Shown in pieces: positions 13,801 to 27,900 of a stretch of 64,000 nt of DNA. The stretch comes from Ficedula albicollis (Eukaryota; Chordata; Aves; Passeriformes; Muscicapidae), in assembly GCF_000247815.1 (NCBI RefSeq), contig NC_021676.1, forward strand, positions 7,749,092 to 7,813,091. The letters are read 5' to 3'. Made by a program: the position numbers and the translations under genes. The notes beneath the pieces are model-generated. The model saw only the letters and a list, made by a program, of their open reading frames with translations. It was not told the origin of the DNA and did not search any database. Every line of letters starts with the position of its first letter. Positions within the stretch are counted from its first letter, which is position 1.

Positions 13801-16800
13801 TTTAGGTGATAGGGATCCACTTACCCATGTGTAATGCACTGATTTGCTTTTTAGACTGTTTTTTGGAGGGATGGATTGTGAGCTTCTTTTTAATTGGTGT
13901 AGTCCAGACCTCTGGGCAGTGCATGCACCCATCTCTAGGGCAATATTCAGGTTATAATTTGTCATATGATTTAAGCACAGACTTATCTCTTTTGCTGAAA
14001 TTCAGCCTTTAAGCTGGAGCATTTATAATAAAACATTTTGTAATTCTCTATTCCCCTCTAATGCAACACCACAGGTTCTCCAGACTTTCTGTGTCTGCTG
14101 CTGAAATGGAATTCCTTATCGTGCCCCCTAAGTGTAGAAATTGTATAAATGGATCCTTTTAGTTTGTTTTCTCCAGATATCCATGTGTGCAAATTGCTGC
14201 CCCTGGATAGATGATTTACCTGAATTTGTGCTTGTGATGCTTTTGCTAGGCTGTGCAGTGCATGTTGTTCTTTTAAAAGGTGTGTATCCTCCCCTTTTTC
14301 CATGCCATCTTCCAGGAAGGATTGTCTACCCAGAGCGATGTTATCGTCTCCCATTTTAAATGGTGTCAGCAGATATTTGTTTTTTCCCTTCTCTCATTCT
14401 GATGCTAAGTACTCACCATGGGAATGAGTCGTCTTGTATTATTCACATGGAGCAAATCTGTGGCTTGGCCTGCAAATTATAAGGCCCTGCTGAGCGAGGG
14501 TGAGGGCCTTGGGAGCCCAAATAAAGGTGGCAGGCTATGTTTGCCTGGGTTTTTTTTTTTTTTTGTAAAAGCACGTAGGCCGATAGCAAGCTGAAAAAGC
14601 AGTGGCCTTCTGAGCCGGGTATTTTATGTCTGAGGGTTTCTGAATGCATAAAATCAGAGAGAATGTGTCTGTGTAATCCGATCTGCTCTTGAAAGCCTTG
14701 TGGAGGGCTGCATGCTGCAGACATAAGCTGTGTCAATAAGAACTCTATTCACCCTCGGAAAACAGCCTCGTGATCGGGTTTGATTGGCAGGCTTCCTAAG
14801 GGAGGGCCTTTTTTTGAGAAAAAGCTCTGATTTTTTGGCGGTACTTCTGACTGCCTTTTCGGACTCCCACTTATTGTTCTTTCCTTGGCATGATAAACTT
14901 GGATATTTTTGCTGGGAGCTTGCTGGGGCAGAGGGAGGATTTCATGTAACAGGAGCGTGGGGTGAGTTTCCTTCCTTGCAGTGCAGCTCCTGTGCCAAAG
15001 CTGCATTTATGAGCATGAAGGTGAGGGATTTAAAGCAGTATGAGGTAGGACTGGAGGTTGCTGTGTGCAGGAGAGTGAACCAGACCCTTGTGCGTGCTCA
15101 GGGTACTGTCTTGCCGAACAGTGCCACAAAACACCCATCCTTGTAAGAGTCTTGGATGGTAATGCACACAAAATGTGTGGTTGTGCATGCTTATGTGCTT
15201 TTTCCCCCCACCTTGTTCCTGCAGTTTCTTCTGTGTTATCCAGAAATGTTGTTGGATAAAATTCTGCTTTTGGTAATGCTGCCATAAATCTGCTGTGAAG
15301 GCAGTGTCATACTAATGGCTGTAATTTGCTGGTTGCTATTATATATATATAAATTTTTAAAAAATCACACAAGGCAAAAATCTAATTCTGCTTTATGAAG
15401 TATTCTACACCTGGCATGTAATTTCTTAAAATCTTGTAGGAAAAATTTGCTTGAGCTGATAAAAATGATACTTATGAGATTTGCTGTAAGCAGAATTTTA
15501 GTCAGAATACCGGGTTCTGAGCTGCTGTTCAGTGTGTAGCATTTGTGTAAATGGCATTTTCTACTACATTACGTGTGTGTTATTCAGCTTTTGCTCTGCT
15601 GAGGTCTTAAAGCCGTTCTCTTTGGCACTGAGTTACTGGCTTTAACAAAAGAGATAATGGACTTTCAGTTTTGCATGTTTCATTTTTTTCTCCCAAGGTC
15701 TTTGGTCTATCTGTCACTTTTTTTAAAGCTTCATGTCCTTTGTCAAGTGATGATTTGAAAATTAGCTCATCTGTATGTCTTTCTGGGTTATTCCTGTAGC
15801 TGCAAATGAAAGCTTTAAAATATAATTAAAATGTAATATGCACAAGCTAAAAAAAAACCCAACCCAAAAAAAACAACAAAAAATGAAATAATGCAAAGCT
15901 ATTATTTAAGAGAAATGCAATTATGTTATGAGCCAATTGAGGCTTGACTTAATTTCTCAGGGTTTGCTGGTGATGATGTAGTAAAACCAAAACTAACTCT
16001 TGAAATATGCTTGTCCTGAGTCAGGAATTTGGCTGGTGAAATCTAGAGAGCCACTGAAGGAAGGGAAATCTCCTTGTAGGGGAGCCTGTCCCTGTGCAGT
16101 TTGCAAATGGATGCAGCATTTGGGGTGATTGCTGCAGTTTCATTTTCCTGGCTCTTCCCAGCTGAATCCCCTTCAATAAAGGCCTGATCTTTAATAATAA
16201 ACTGTCTGTTTTAGGTGGGATTGGCCCCTGAGCAAACAGTGTGCAGACCTTGGCAGCCGTGGACAGGGCGAGGGTGGGCAGGAAACACTGGCTGCTGCTC
16301 CTCTTAGTGTGGGGAGGCCGCAGCTGGGTGATTTGTTTTTACTTCCTGTTCCCAATCTGTTTGGGTCAAAAGTAGCGGTGTTTTTCCATATTAAGATGTT
16401 TGGCTTCATTCTGCTAGGCAGCAATAAATTTCACACAGTGCACAACGTGTTTCTTATATTTCAGAGACACTTCATTGCTGCCTTTGACTTTTAATTTGGA
16501 CGGTGAAACCTTTATTAGTGCTTTCTTTGTTGCACGACCTGCTTTTCAAGGAAAACAGAAAGCTTTTTCTTTTTTTTCCTCCTGTCCTTCTGTTTTGGAA
16601 AGAGCCTTTGAAATATCTCACAGGTCTGTAGCTGAGCAGCGAGAAGGAGCTGGCAGGTCTGTCTGCCATGCCTGCCTCCTCAGCAGGCTCACAGGGAGAT
16701 GGGGACACCTCAGCCTGCTTCTCTGCTCCTGGAGTTAATTGGGATGCTGAGACTTAATTCATTAATGCTTGTGAAGCATTTGGTAATGTTTTGGTGGAAG

Positions 16801-19800
16801 GTTCTGGGACTATGTAGTGGTGAGGTGTGGTTGTGCAATGCAGGGCTGTGATGCTGGGAGGAGCCTGTGTGGGTTGATGGACCAGTTGTTAAAGTGGTCC
16901 TGAAGGCTGGAATGGTGAGCTGTAAAACTTCCTCATGTCATTGATGGGGAATCCTGCCCGGTGAAGGACAAGCTCTGAGATGTGGCTGACTGCTGGGCTG
17001 CTGCTGGGAGTTGTTCTCCAGAGCACTGGGTTAGTCCTCAGCAAAATGTTACTGCAGGCCATAGGGTGCAAAACTGGTGGAGAAGAGAGAATCAGGCTCT
17101 TTGGGCTGTGCCCTGGTTGGGCAGCAAAAGTGTTCGGGTTTCTCTCCCCAAAATCTGATTGAAACTCTTAATGTTGGTTCACTCTTCTTAAGTTGCTCAG
17201 TTTTAGGATCTCCTACTCTGCAGCCAGCAAGTCAGGATGGATGAATCTTTTTATAGCCATACCAGGTATCAGTGGGCTCCTTTCAAATATAGTCTGAACA
17301 TTTTTATATAAATAGTAATAAGCAGTGCTGGCTCAGGGGGCTTGTATTGCATTCAGATACATTTCAGTGGAGTTATTTTTGAAGTACAAAAAAGAAACAG
17401 TAGCATGGAGCCATCCACTAGATTACAGGTGGTTTATCCTCCTTTCTCTTGAGCCTCCAGATGCTGGAGTAGTATCTGACTGAGGCAGTCAGAGTGCAGA
17501 GGTGTTTTGTGAAGCCTCCATGCCCTTAGACAGACTGCCCAGGTTTTGGCACTGGCATTTCCACCTTGCATTTGCACTTGGCTCCTGGATCCACAAACAT
17601 ATGACTCCATTCTGTGTACTCTGCTTGTTCCTCAGACCAAGTCCATCACTGATGAATTTGGCTCGACTAATTACTCAGTGAAACACTCGGTGTGACAACC
17701 TCAGTGCCCTTCGTTAAGCAGAGCCTCGGTAACGAGCTAACCTTGGCGGTGTCCCAAGTGCCCAGGCGTGGTCTGGCTAATGAAGCAGCACCTTTCAGAT
17801 GGTGCTTGAGGAAGCTGCACTTCAGGTCATGTAAATAAGGAAACCAGAGTGGGCTGCTCTCCTGCAGGATGAACAGCGAGCCCCTTCCCTCCTGCATCTC
17901 TGCAGTGAGGTGACCTCCCCTGCTGCCTCTGGGTGCAACCAGCCTCTCCCCCGTGCTCAGAAGTGCAGGCAGGTTATCCCCACGCCTCCCCATGCCTGCA
18001 CTGCACACTCCCTTGGACCAGTCTGCCCAGGGCATCTCTCTTTCTCACAGGATTGACCACCTTCATCATGATTTTCAGGGTCTGCAGAGCAGTGGGTTGA
18101 GTAGCTGTGATCCATGTTTCTTCTGAGACTGTGGAGATGAATATGGCATGTAGGGCAGATTCTGCAGGAGGTTTTATGAATCTTGCTGAAGGGAGAGACC
18201 TGCTGAGTTGGGGACTTTCCAGCTCTGGTGGCTGTTGTAATATGACTCATTCATAGCTGATGCTCAAATACCAAGGTTGGAATGAGAATGCTGCTGCCAA
18301 ACGCCAGATTCATTCTGTGCCCTGTGTTAGGTGGAAGGTTATCCTTCTGACAAGAGATTGAGACCTATTAATAAGGTACAGGGAAGCTTTTAGTGTGTTT
18401 AATAACATATTTATTTATTTTCTGTACGGTGCCACCCATCTTGTTTTTCTAGAGATACCTGTATTTCTAAATTCAGGTGTAGAGACTGTCATAGATGCTC
18501 CTAGCTGGGTGGTGACACCATTTTGCATTCCAGCTTACATGATGAAGTTTTCCCCTAGATCTTGGAACGTCTTGTGAGGAACGTGTGTATTTGGGACAAG
18601 AGATGGAAACCTCTTGACAATGGGGCATTGCCAAGGCAGAGCCTTTGGCTGCTTGAGCTCCCAGGCTATGCCAAGTGCTCTTGGCTTCATGGGTGCCAGG
18701 AGGAGCTAAGCCTGCTCCTTCATGCACTTCATATGTATTTTGGCACTGAAAGGTGTGTCCTCTTTCCTGTGCTTTGTCAGTCTCGTGAATGCTTGTGCTG
18801 GCTGAGGCAGAGGGCAGGAGTGATGCCTGGGCCAGTACAGCTGTGCTTGGGTCAGCTGGAAAAGTTGGTGAAAGTGGAGCTGGAGGATGCCCAGTGCTGC
18901 AGGAGAGCGTCTGCATGGGTGAGGCTGAGTCAGTCTCTTGCAGCCTTTTGTAAGGTGCTGGGGTTTTTTGGTTCAATAAAACACTCTAATAATTATTTAG
19001 TGATTTAATTAGAAAAATGCTTAGAGCATCCATTGCAAGGCTGTGAGCTAAGGCAGGTGCCTTTTAGCAGCAGTAATTCCCTTTTTGAAACAAAAGGACT
19101 GGGCAGTTGAGTTGGACCATCCCATGCAGCGGCAATTCACCACACACTACGTTTCAGAAGCTGCCCACTAATTCTGGTTTTGTAGGTATGGGATGTGTTG
19201 GCTTGACTTCCCAATGTAGGGACCAGGAGAGCAAGTGGGAAATGCCACAGTCCAGCCAAGCATGCCAGATTTGGGACTGACTGGCAGTGATTTGCAGGTT
19301 TTTTGACATGAAGTTCCCTTTCTCTCAGTAAAATGTAGATTCAAACACTTGTGAGACGCTTTTTTAGCACAATCATTTGTGATGTTCTGCAGCAGACATG
19401 TGACTGGTGACTTGCTTGCCTGATGGCTTTCTCCTGAGCATCCTCAGATATTTCTCTGTCAGTGTCATGATGACTGAGGAGAGGGATTTTACAGTTGAAC
19501 TGAAACTGAAATTTTGAAATGAGTTTTTTCTCATGAAAATAAATCTGTGTCTGGCTTTGCTGCTGTTACTGTGCTCCATCTTCAGTTTGCTGTGCTGGCT
19601 GTAAAACCATTAGATTCCTAGTGGGGTGTGCAGAGCAGTGTCTTCAGTTTGAATTTGAACGTTAGTGAGGAACAACTCGAATTTAAAATCAAGTTTTGGT
19701 CACCAGCAACAGACACTTTTTTGTTGGTCCCATGGGCCTGTGACACATGCTGCTGTTGTGGCATGTTCCACACTGGCGAGTGTCTGCTCCCTCTCCCTGG

Positions 19801-22711
19801 CAGAGCCCAGGGCTGAGCACCACTTGTTCTGTGTGCAGGAGTGACACTACTACAGAACAAGGGAGACTTTCCCCTTGCCTGTTGATAGGCAAAGAACCCA
19901 TAAGGATTGCAGAAACTTCTTTAGAGATTTATGCAGCAATTGCAAGTGTCCTAATGCTACAAATACTTTTTTTTTAATAAGACTCCAAATACAACAAAAC
20001 TGTCGAGGGGAGAAGTCCACTGTGGTGATTATTGTCCAAATATAATAACTTTGTGGTAGGCAGAAGGTGAGGCTGACTACAAATGGGAGTGATTCTGGGA
20101 GAAAGGTAAAAAACCTTTAATATTCTGAATGATGGAAGAATGAATTTAAATTCATTTAATGTCGGTAATCTTTGTATTATTAACCATAATCTGCTTCTGA
20201 GAAGCATACAGACGAGGCTTCTTTTTTTCCCAGCTCTCTGTAGAACTGCATTAATAAGAACACAGCATTTCTCCTGACCTCTGCCTTTAGACTATGAGCT
20301 CCCAGGGGCACATATTTTTCTTCTGTATTTTTGGACAGCATTTGCAGGTAGTGAAAGCTGCCACAAATAAATAGCATTTTTGGCAGCGTCTTACCATAGT
20401 CCCAAATCATTTAGCAAGGGGTTAATCCTGCATGATACTTGCAGGAGAGTGAAACAAGGGCTGCAGTCTGATATCCTTTAGTGTGTGTGGTTTTAGGATG
20501 GTCTTGAACCTGTGTGTTGCCAAAGAGATTCTCAGCAGGGTGATCTTAGGAGGAAACTGAAAGAGTGTGAGAGGGTGCAGGCTGCTGTAGTCTTGGATGC
20601 ACGACTTTCTGGATGGTTTACCAGAGGGGAGGTACAAATGCAATGGTATCAATGAATTTGATTCAATATTGTTAGCTGGATTGTGGAGGTGAGGAGGCAA
20701 GACTGGCTTTAGGATTGCTGTTTGGAGCTTTCAACATGGGGAAGAAGTGCTGTGGCACACCTGACATCTTCGAGTGGGAGGGTATCACGATCAAGCTCAT
20801 GCATTTCCCTTTTCTGAGGGAGAGAGCTGCTGCACATGAGCTTAGGTTTCTGTAGGAATGTGATGTTGCTCATCCAGGAGATCCAGGCAACCAAAATGAG
20901 AGAGAGAGAGAGAATTAAAGCTTGAGATCTGCTTGCTTATGACCTGAATCCCCTAATCACAGCCCCGTGTAAGTGAAGGTCTTAGGCTGGGTTGTGCAGA
21001 GGGCATCTCCACCCAAGAAAATGTACATCCACCCTCCACACTGCAGAATTAGAGCTTACTCCTGATGAAATACAGTTGTAAGAACCTTAAACCTTGCCTT
21101 AAACCAGACCTGCTGTTTGTGGCATTGCTTCCCCTGTGGCAAGCACATGGTGAAGAGAGGTGTGTGCCACCTGCACTCCCTGTCCTCAGGACATCTAGCC
21201 TGGAAATGTATCCTGGTGAGTCCATGCCTTTTGGAACTGCTCCTTCATTTGATGGCCTGGATTAAAGCCTTAATTGTAATTGTTGTGATGCTACTTACTT
21301 ACTAGGAAGTAACGTTGATGCAGTTCATGCAACAGTGTGGCCACTTTCACTGACCCTGTAATTTCCTTTTGACTGTGGCTGTTTATCCTAGGGTATCCCA
21401 CTAATACCAAGCCCATGGTAATCCCATGCTTTTCAGAATGGTCTTCAGTTTATCCCAGGTTGTAAAACTGCAGCCAGTGATGTAAGACTTGCTGGTTTTT
21501 TTCATGTATGTAGCTAAACTAAAAATCAATTAAAAAAAAAAAAGGAATTTATTCCATTTTGAGTGGCGTCTGCAAAGAGAAAAGAAAAAATTGTCAGCAC
21601 ATTTTTGGCATGGAAGTGAAGAGAAGAGCATATTTTTATGGAAAGGTACATAATTTGTTTATTTATTAGATGAGAGGTAGAAATGTTTCAGCTGAGGAAA
21701 AAAGGAAAGGAAAAACAAGGAGGAAAGAAGTCTAATGCTCTTTGCCTTTTGTAAAGAAATGCTTCAGTTTTTCTTTTGAAGCAGTCTGGAAATTCAGGTT
21801 AGTCACTGTAAAGCTGAATAAATAATTTCTCTGAAAAGCACTGCCTAACTTGCACACATAGCAGGCAGAAAGATTAAAATATTTCATAAAAGGACTTTAA
21901 AAGCACCTTTGGCTCAAATCCGTTGCACTGTAAACTGAGGGAGAACCTCTGATTTTTCTGTTACCTGAGGATCTGGCTTTTGGTTTTAATCTCTTTTTCT
22001 CCCTCCCTTCCTCCTCCCATGATATGAAAGGTGTGTTTGTACGGAGAATTTCTTGCAGCACATTCAAAGACTGTTTCAGAGCTCAGACAATTTGATCCAA
22101 AGGCTCTTCCTAGCCTTGATGGAGTTTTGCTTTTACAGCTCCTATGAACTAGGAGAGTATTGGTTCAGCATCGTGTCAGATACAGATAATTGGGGTTTTG
22201 AACATCGCCCACAAACACTTAAAGCACTGTGCAAGTGTTTTTGAGAGCTAACAAAAACCTGCATTGTTGCCTGAAGGTTGAATCCACAGCTAGCTGCCTT
22301 CTTGGAATTAGCAGATAACAAATTAGCTACTAGTACCTTATTTGTGGTTTGATATTCCCACTGCTGCTACTGATGTGTGACTGGGGTCGAGGTTTTTGGG
22401 TCACAAGGTGGAGTGCAGGAGTTAGATCCTGCTCAGTGTTGATACCCTGTTTGTATGGTGTGTTTGGGCAAGATAGAACAAGCTGTTGTCCATCCATCTC
22501 TAGCCTGTGCCTCCTGCATAATGGCCACATGGGGTGGGGACAGCAGGGACCAGGCCACATGTGGCAACATAGAGGAGCCAGCTTGCCCTTTGACTATTGC
22601 AGCAGGTCACTGAGCTGTGCCTGGTACCACTGTCAGGGGGTGATGTGGTTTCTGGTTAAAGTCCTTTGTGTTCAATTGGTGTCCTGACTTATGTTTCTGA
22701 CAAAGGATGAG
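10861..22711. other. Non-coding sequence, no gene seen
   Basis: Ordinary AT-leaning sequence with a T15 run at 14,550-14,564, an AT-rich block at 15,300-15,960 and a short GA run near 20,898-20,913. No ORF shows a domain. If MBNL3 has a first exon in the upstream island, this is its 5' intron. Confidence 0.6.
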
Positions 22712-22840
22712 TAAGTGCTCAAGGCTGGGCTGGATAGGGCTTTGAGCAACCTGTTTTAGTGGAAGGTATTCCTGCCCATGACAGAGGCATTGGAAATAAC
22801 TGATCTTGTAAGGTTGGTTTCATCCCCATTCTAACCTTTA
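22712..22840 (+). mobile_element. CR1 LINE 3'-end fragment
   Basis: The segment GTGCTCAAGGCTGGGCTGGA, then a TTTGAGCAACCTG core, then CCTGCCCATG and a GATCTTGTAAGGTTGG-like tail, follows the conserved 3' end of chicken-repeat-1 elements in order. It is truncated at the 5' side, as nearly all bird CR1 copies are, and the terminal ATTCTATGA repeats have decayed. It is not coding. Confidence 0.8.
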
Positions 22841-24854
22841 GATGAAGCTGGATATACCAAACTTGGCTATGGTTTCAGTGTGAGGCCAGAGCTGCTTCTG
22901 AGAAAACTTTGGGCACTGTTGATTTAAAGTTCGTGTCCTGTCGGGTGAGCTCTAGGGTAAGGATTCAGCTTTCAGAAAGTACTGTGTCTTTTGTTTGCTT
23001 TTTGGCTTTTGAACATGTGTGGTTCTTAAGAACAATCAGTTCTGAGTGAGCCTCCTGTCAATAATTGTTGGTATTTGTGTAGGGTGATCAAAAGAATGTG
23101 CAGGTTGAAGGGGAGACTGAGCACAGACAGGCCCACGTTGGAGTCGCTGTGTGTTCGCTGTGCCCTTAAGGTATAGGATTAAACTCACAGAAAAGGAACG
23201 AGGTCAGGTCTAGACCAAGAAGTAGACTCTGGAATCCAGCCAAGAGTGTAAGGTTTTTCCTGTAACAGCATCCTAGATGTGGCAGTTGTGTTGACTTAGC
23301 CAAAATGAGGCTGACATCTGTAGGTCAGGCCTGATTAAAGGGGAAGGAGGGTGGAGAATAGCTCTGCAGAGTAAAGAGGATTTGAAGATAACAGTGGAGG
23401 GAGATGTGTGGCCCTTACTTGCAGAATTTGGGTTGGCCTTGGGAATCTCTCTGTGCCTGGGACCTCCTGATCCCTGAGTTCTCTGTGAGCCCCAGGACAC
23501 TGAGGCTGCTGCTCCAGTTCATGGGTGTCTTCTGACTGATCCCTTCCCCCTGAATCTGACTTTTTGGATAGAAGTCTGACTTAAGCTTTCCACTTCTGCT
23601 GTTCAAGGGAAACCTCCCACACAAACCTTTGGCTTGGTGTAAAACCCTGCTGTGATGACAACACCCACCCCTCACTTTGTTGTGCTGGAGGGTTAAGTGT
23701 CTGGGTCTCCTGCTTGGTGCAGATGAAAGGTGCTGTATTGCTGAGCTGTGCTGTATGCTGGAGCATTAGTGCTGGAAGCTGCTTCAGAAAATGTCTTTTT
23801 GCTCCTTTTGACCTCCATTGTGTCTTCCTGCCCAAATTCAGTTGTGCTGGTGGCTGAGGATGTTGGAGGCTGTCTCTTTTTTTTGAGAGAGAAGGAAAGA
23901 GGAGGGTGATGGCACTTCAGAAACCAATAACTAGCCCCATACTTTGGTAGAACAGTGTAGTGTGCCCAAAACTGTGCTTCATGATCATTAGCTGCTGCTT
24001 ACACATTAAGTATGTTGCTCTCAGAAGAGCTGTGACACTAGGGATCTCTGCCCTTTGGGATGGGCCAGGTGACACTGCAAACAGTAATATGAAGGAACAT
24101 GCCACCTCCAGGGTCAGGAATGTAATTTATCTGTACTTCTTGTCTGGAGACCTTCAGGAGCTGGTCTGCTGTTTTAATTTTTTTCCATAATGATGCCTTC
24201 CAGAAAAAATGGCTGATTTGATTAGATGAACACTTCTGTAGTATAAATCAGAAAGGAAGAGGGTGCTTAGCTTCTTCTCGAAGCAGGAGTTTTAGTTTCC
24301 AAATGAAAAACTTTCTTAGCATGATAAAAATAGAGAATTACTTTATGGGGAAAGTACTTACTTCCCTCCTGGCTCTGCTGGGCAGCCTTCAGCCGGGAGG
24401 AAGTGGGGAAATTACCCTCAGCTCCCTTGGACCACAACCAGTCCTAGTGGTTTTCCAGTGAAGTAACTAGAGTTACATCAGAGCTGTGCTTTTGCTCTTC
24501 AAAGTTAAGGGATAAATGACTCCATTTGAAAATTGAATTTTAAATCCTGCCAGGCATGATGTCCCTCCCTGTAGGACCTACAACCCATGTGGCACTGCAT
24601 CATGAAGCACAGGCCATGTTGAATGGTGAGATTCATCCTGCTGGGGTGCTCAGTCCAGCTAAGCAGCACGGATAGCTGTGATCACCACTCATGTCAATCA
24701 CGTAATAACTTGTACATTTGGAGAAACTGCATAACCAGCAGTGGCCTCACATAGAGTTCTGGGCCTCTCTTGTCAGGGGATGGGCAACTATTTGGTGATT
24801 TTGTAGAAAATAAATTATCTTGGCCTTTTTTCTGGTCCCTAAATTCATTTTCAA

Positions 24855-24938
24855 CTGTGACAAGAGGCAGGATTTAAGCCTGGGTTTCCCAAAGTAAAAT
24901 GCAGTTAATTAGCCCACTCCATCATGTAGCCTTCTCTG
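24855..24938 (+). mobile_element. MIR-like SINE remnant
   Basis: GAGGCAGGATTTAAGCCTGG followed by CCCACTCCATCATGTAGCC matches the order of the 3' part of MIR (GGCAGAGC, GATTTGAACCC, CCACTACACCATG). It is diverged. Confidence 0.45.
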
Positions 24939-27900
24939 TTAACAAAGGCAGTATACTTAGCCAGACAGCTCTTGCTCACAAGTGATGCTCACCTTTTGTA
25001 TGGCAGAGTGTGCTTGCTCAGAGCCTGGAGTCCTTGTTTGCATCCCTTTTCAGCAGTGCTTTTTAACCCCTCTGTGCAGCCCCATTGTAGTGCTGCCTGT
25101 CTCCAGTTGAGAAACTGCTGGCACCAGGATGTGTTTAAGTTTGAATGATGGTTTGTGTTACTGGTAATGGCTGTGGAGTTTTACCAAGGTCAGAGACTGC
25201 TGCAGGATAAAGGGGAAGAGGGTTTTTGTCCTGAGGAGCTTGTAGCCCTCAGGGTGATGTGACATTAGTGTTATTAGCCGTAAATTGTGAATGGGGTTCA
25301 AGCAATGTTGGGGGGCGAAGTGAGACAGAACAGCTTGATTTCTGTGCTGGAAGAAGGATGTATGAGCCATGTTCTGGGGTCTGTGCTTGCTGTTCCCACC
25401 AGACCAGATCTCCTCACTGGCTGGAAGCTTGTTTGCATCAGACACTGATAAACTGGAGCTCAGCATCAAATGCTGCTGAGGTGGATCAGGTGTGGGGAAA
25501 TAAAACAGCAAGAAAGATGGGTAGCTGGGAGACTCTGCTGCATTGCTCCTGGCAGATCAGGGGATGTGTTAGACATTTTTGTTTGCTATCTCCCCACTGA
25601 TTTGGGTTCAGAGGCTGGGGTGAGGCAGGGTGCTTCCTGAGCAGGGCAGGCTGTTGACAAGTTTTCCTAACTGGCCAGTGACCTCAGGAGGATCACTTAA
25701 TTCTGTTCTTCTGCAAAGGAGTTGCTTGGCATAAATGTCAAGAACTTTGAGTTTTGCAGTATCATGATATTGTACAGTTTCAAAATATTAGTTTTCTTCC
25801 TTGTGAGAATATCTAAATTTGACTGTTGTACCTGTAATGTTATAGGATTTAGTAAACTGGGGAGAGGGACAATTCTTAGTCGAGGTATAGCTATTGGATG
25901 TAGTCTGTAAAAATGTGTCTGCACTTTAAAAAAATAGGGAATTATTTTCAGATCTTATCATCTGTTTAAACCCAGGCTCTTCAATATTTGGCTGCTTCCT
26001 GAAGACTGCACTCACTGATATTGTAATCCAGAGCCTGTGTGTGCAGGCAGTGCCATGTGGTTGAATGCAATCCTTGCACAAAAAATCATCTGTATGTAGA
26101 TACTAGAATGTGAACAGTGATGTCTGTGTGAGTGGATAGCAGGTCACGACCCCCTGAAAATAGAAACATATTGATGTTGTTAGCAAAAGCTGTGGAGCAT
26201 GTTTTCCTTGAAAATTGTTATTCAATGTTGTTCTTGCTGTCTTTTGAATTAAACATACTGTAAGAGTTGGTTTGCTGGAATTTTGACTGTTCTGGAGCAC
26301 TGGATATTGGGTAGTCATTATTAACAGAGAAGCCAGAGAAGGTAGCATGACCTACTGAACAGACAGCAAGATGCATAGACACTAGCAGAAGGGAAATCTA
26401 AGACAACACATGGAAAAATATGTACCAGGTAAATCTTGCACAGCCAGCCCTTATGCAGCAAATAAAGCAAGGTCTTACTGACCTTGGCAGCTGTACAGGG
26501 CAGTCTTTGCATAAGAATGACTTGTGCTTAATATGCTAGAGAAATTATTCAGGGACAAATATTCCTGTTTTCTGCAGTACTGGGGACAATGTCATCTTCC
26601 ATCTCCAGTCGCAACACAAACACAAGTGCATTGCAGACAGGGTACAAGGAGGACCTGACCCTCCACAAGCACAGCCAGTTCTGCTTTCCATGGCCCAGAG
26701 AAAGAGATTTGGTACTGTCCTCCTGGCAAAGCTGGATCCAGTGCCTTACAGCAACCACCTTTGAGACTGGCAGTGGCTGGATAGAAAGGCAGCGTGATGG
26801 GTGTCTTCCTTAATTAGTAATTAATCTGTGCAGTTTGTGTCTGCTCATAAGAGATCTGCTAGACTCTGAGATCAGAGGGGCACTTTGCTCTTCCTGTTGT
26901 TCTGTGTGGAGGCAAACAGGGGGACTAGACCTGCAGGCTGGGTAAATGCCAGGAGATACTGAGCCAGCCAGGCATCTCCCGTGGCCCACTGCTTGTGTGC
27001 AGCTCATGCACAGGCCAAGCCCAGCTCACCCACTGTTTGGAGTGGGCAGGAATTACAGTGGAGCCTACACTTGGTGGCTCCCTGCTTCAGAGCCCAGTTT
27101 TCCTCCAGCCAAGGTGGGGGTGGGACAGATGGATGTTGAGCTGGCTGGAGTTTCTGCTCCCCATGTGCTGGGGCCAAGCCAGTCCCTGTGCCACTACTAT
27201 AACCAGGTCTGCACCTGGTATTGCTTACTAAACGTTGCTACTTACTCACCATTGCTGTTTCTCATTACTTTTTCCTTTCTCCTCCTCTTCTACTGGATAG
27301 ATCAGCCCCCTAAATGTCCATGTTCAAGAGCAAAGCTGTCTTGAGTGTTTGGCAGAGCAGGGTCTCCAAGGTCCCTCTATCAGGAGAGGGCCAGAAACAG
27401 TGTTTGTTGATATTGATCATGGGAAATGTAATTAATGCTGGTATAAAGTGTTAAATGTTAAATTGAAATGTGAGATTTAAAGGCAGTCAATAGATCAATT
27501 CTGAGGCTGGGATGAAATGCTCAGACTTTCAAACAATAATCAGATTTCCGATAAAATCTCACTGTGTGTAATTAGAGGGGTTGAAATACTAAATCAGGTG
27601 TTAAGGCAGTGATATTTAGATTATGTTGAAAGAACAAAGATCCAGACAAAAAGAGCCTTCCTGTCTGCAGGCAGAGCTCAGGCTGGGCAGAAATAGTGTG
27701 GAGCTCGGCAGATGTGCTGATCTAGCAATTAAAACTGCCAAGAGATGAGAGTGATGGGAAAACTGCACAAATCTACGATGCTGAACATCTGCCTGGATGG
27801 AAACAAGACCATTTGGACCTCATAGCTCTCTTGCAGTCTGATAACACTTCTAAGACCTTGGTCCATCCACATGCACAGATGTCTACATCTGATGTGGTCT

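Noticed and set aside
18562..19008. 148-codon ORF, among the longest outside the repeats
   Set aside because: An overlapping - strand ORF of similar length, no recognisable domain; consistent with chance.
25670..25715. Possible reverse-oriented MIR piece
   Set aside because: Match limited to a short GATCACTTAATTCTG stretch; below what I would support.
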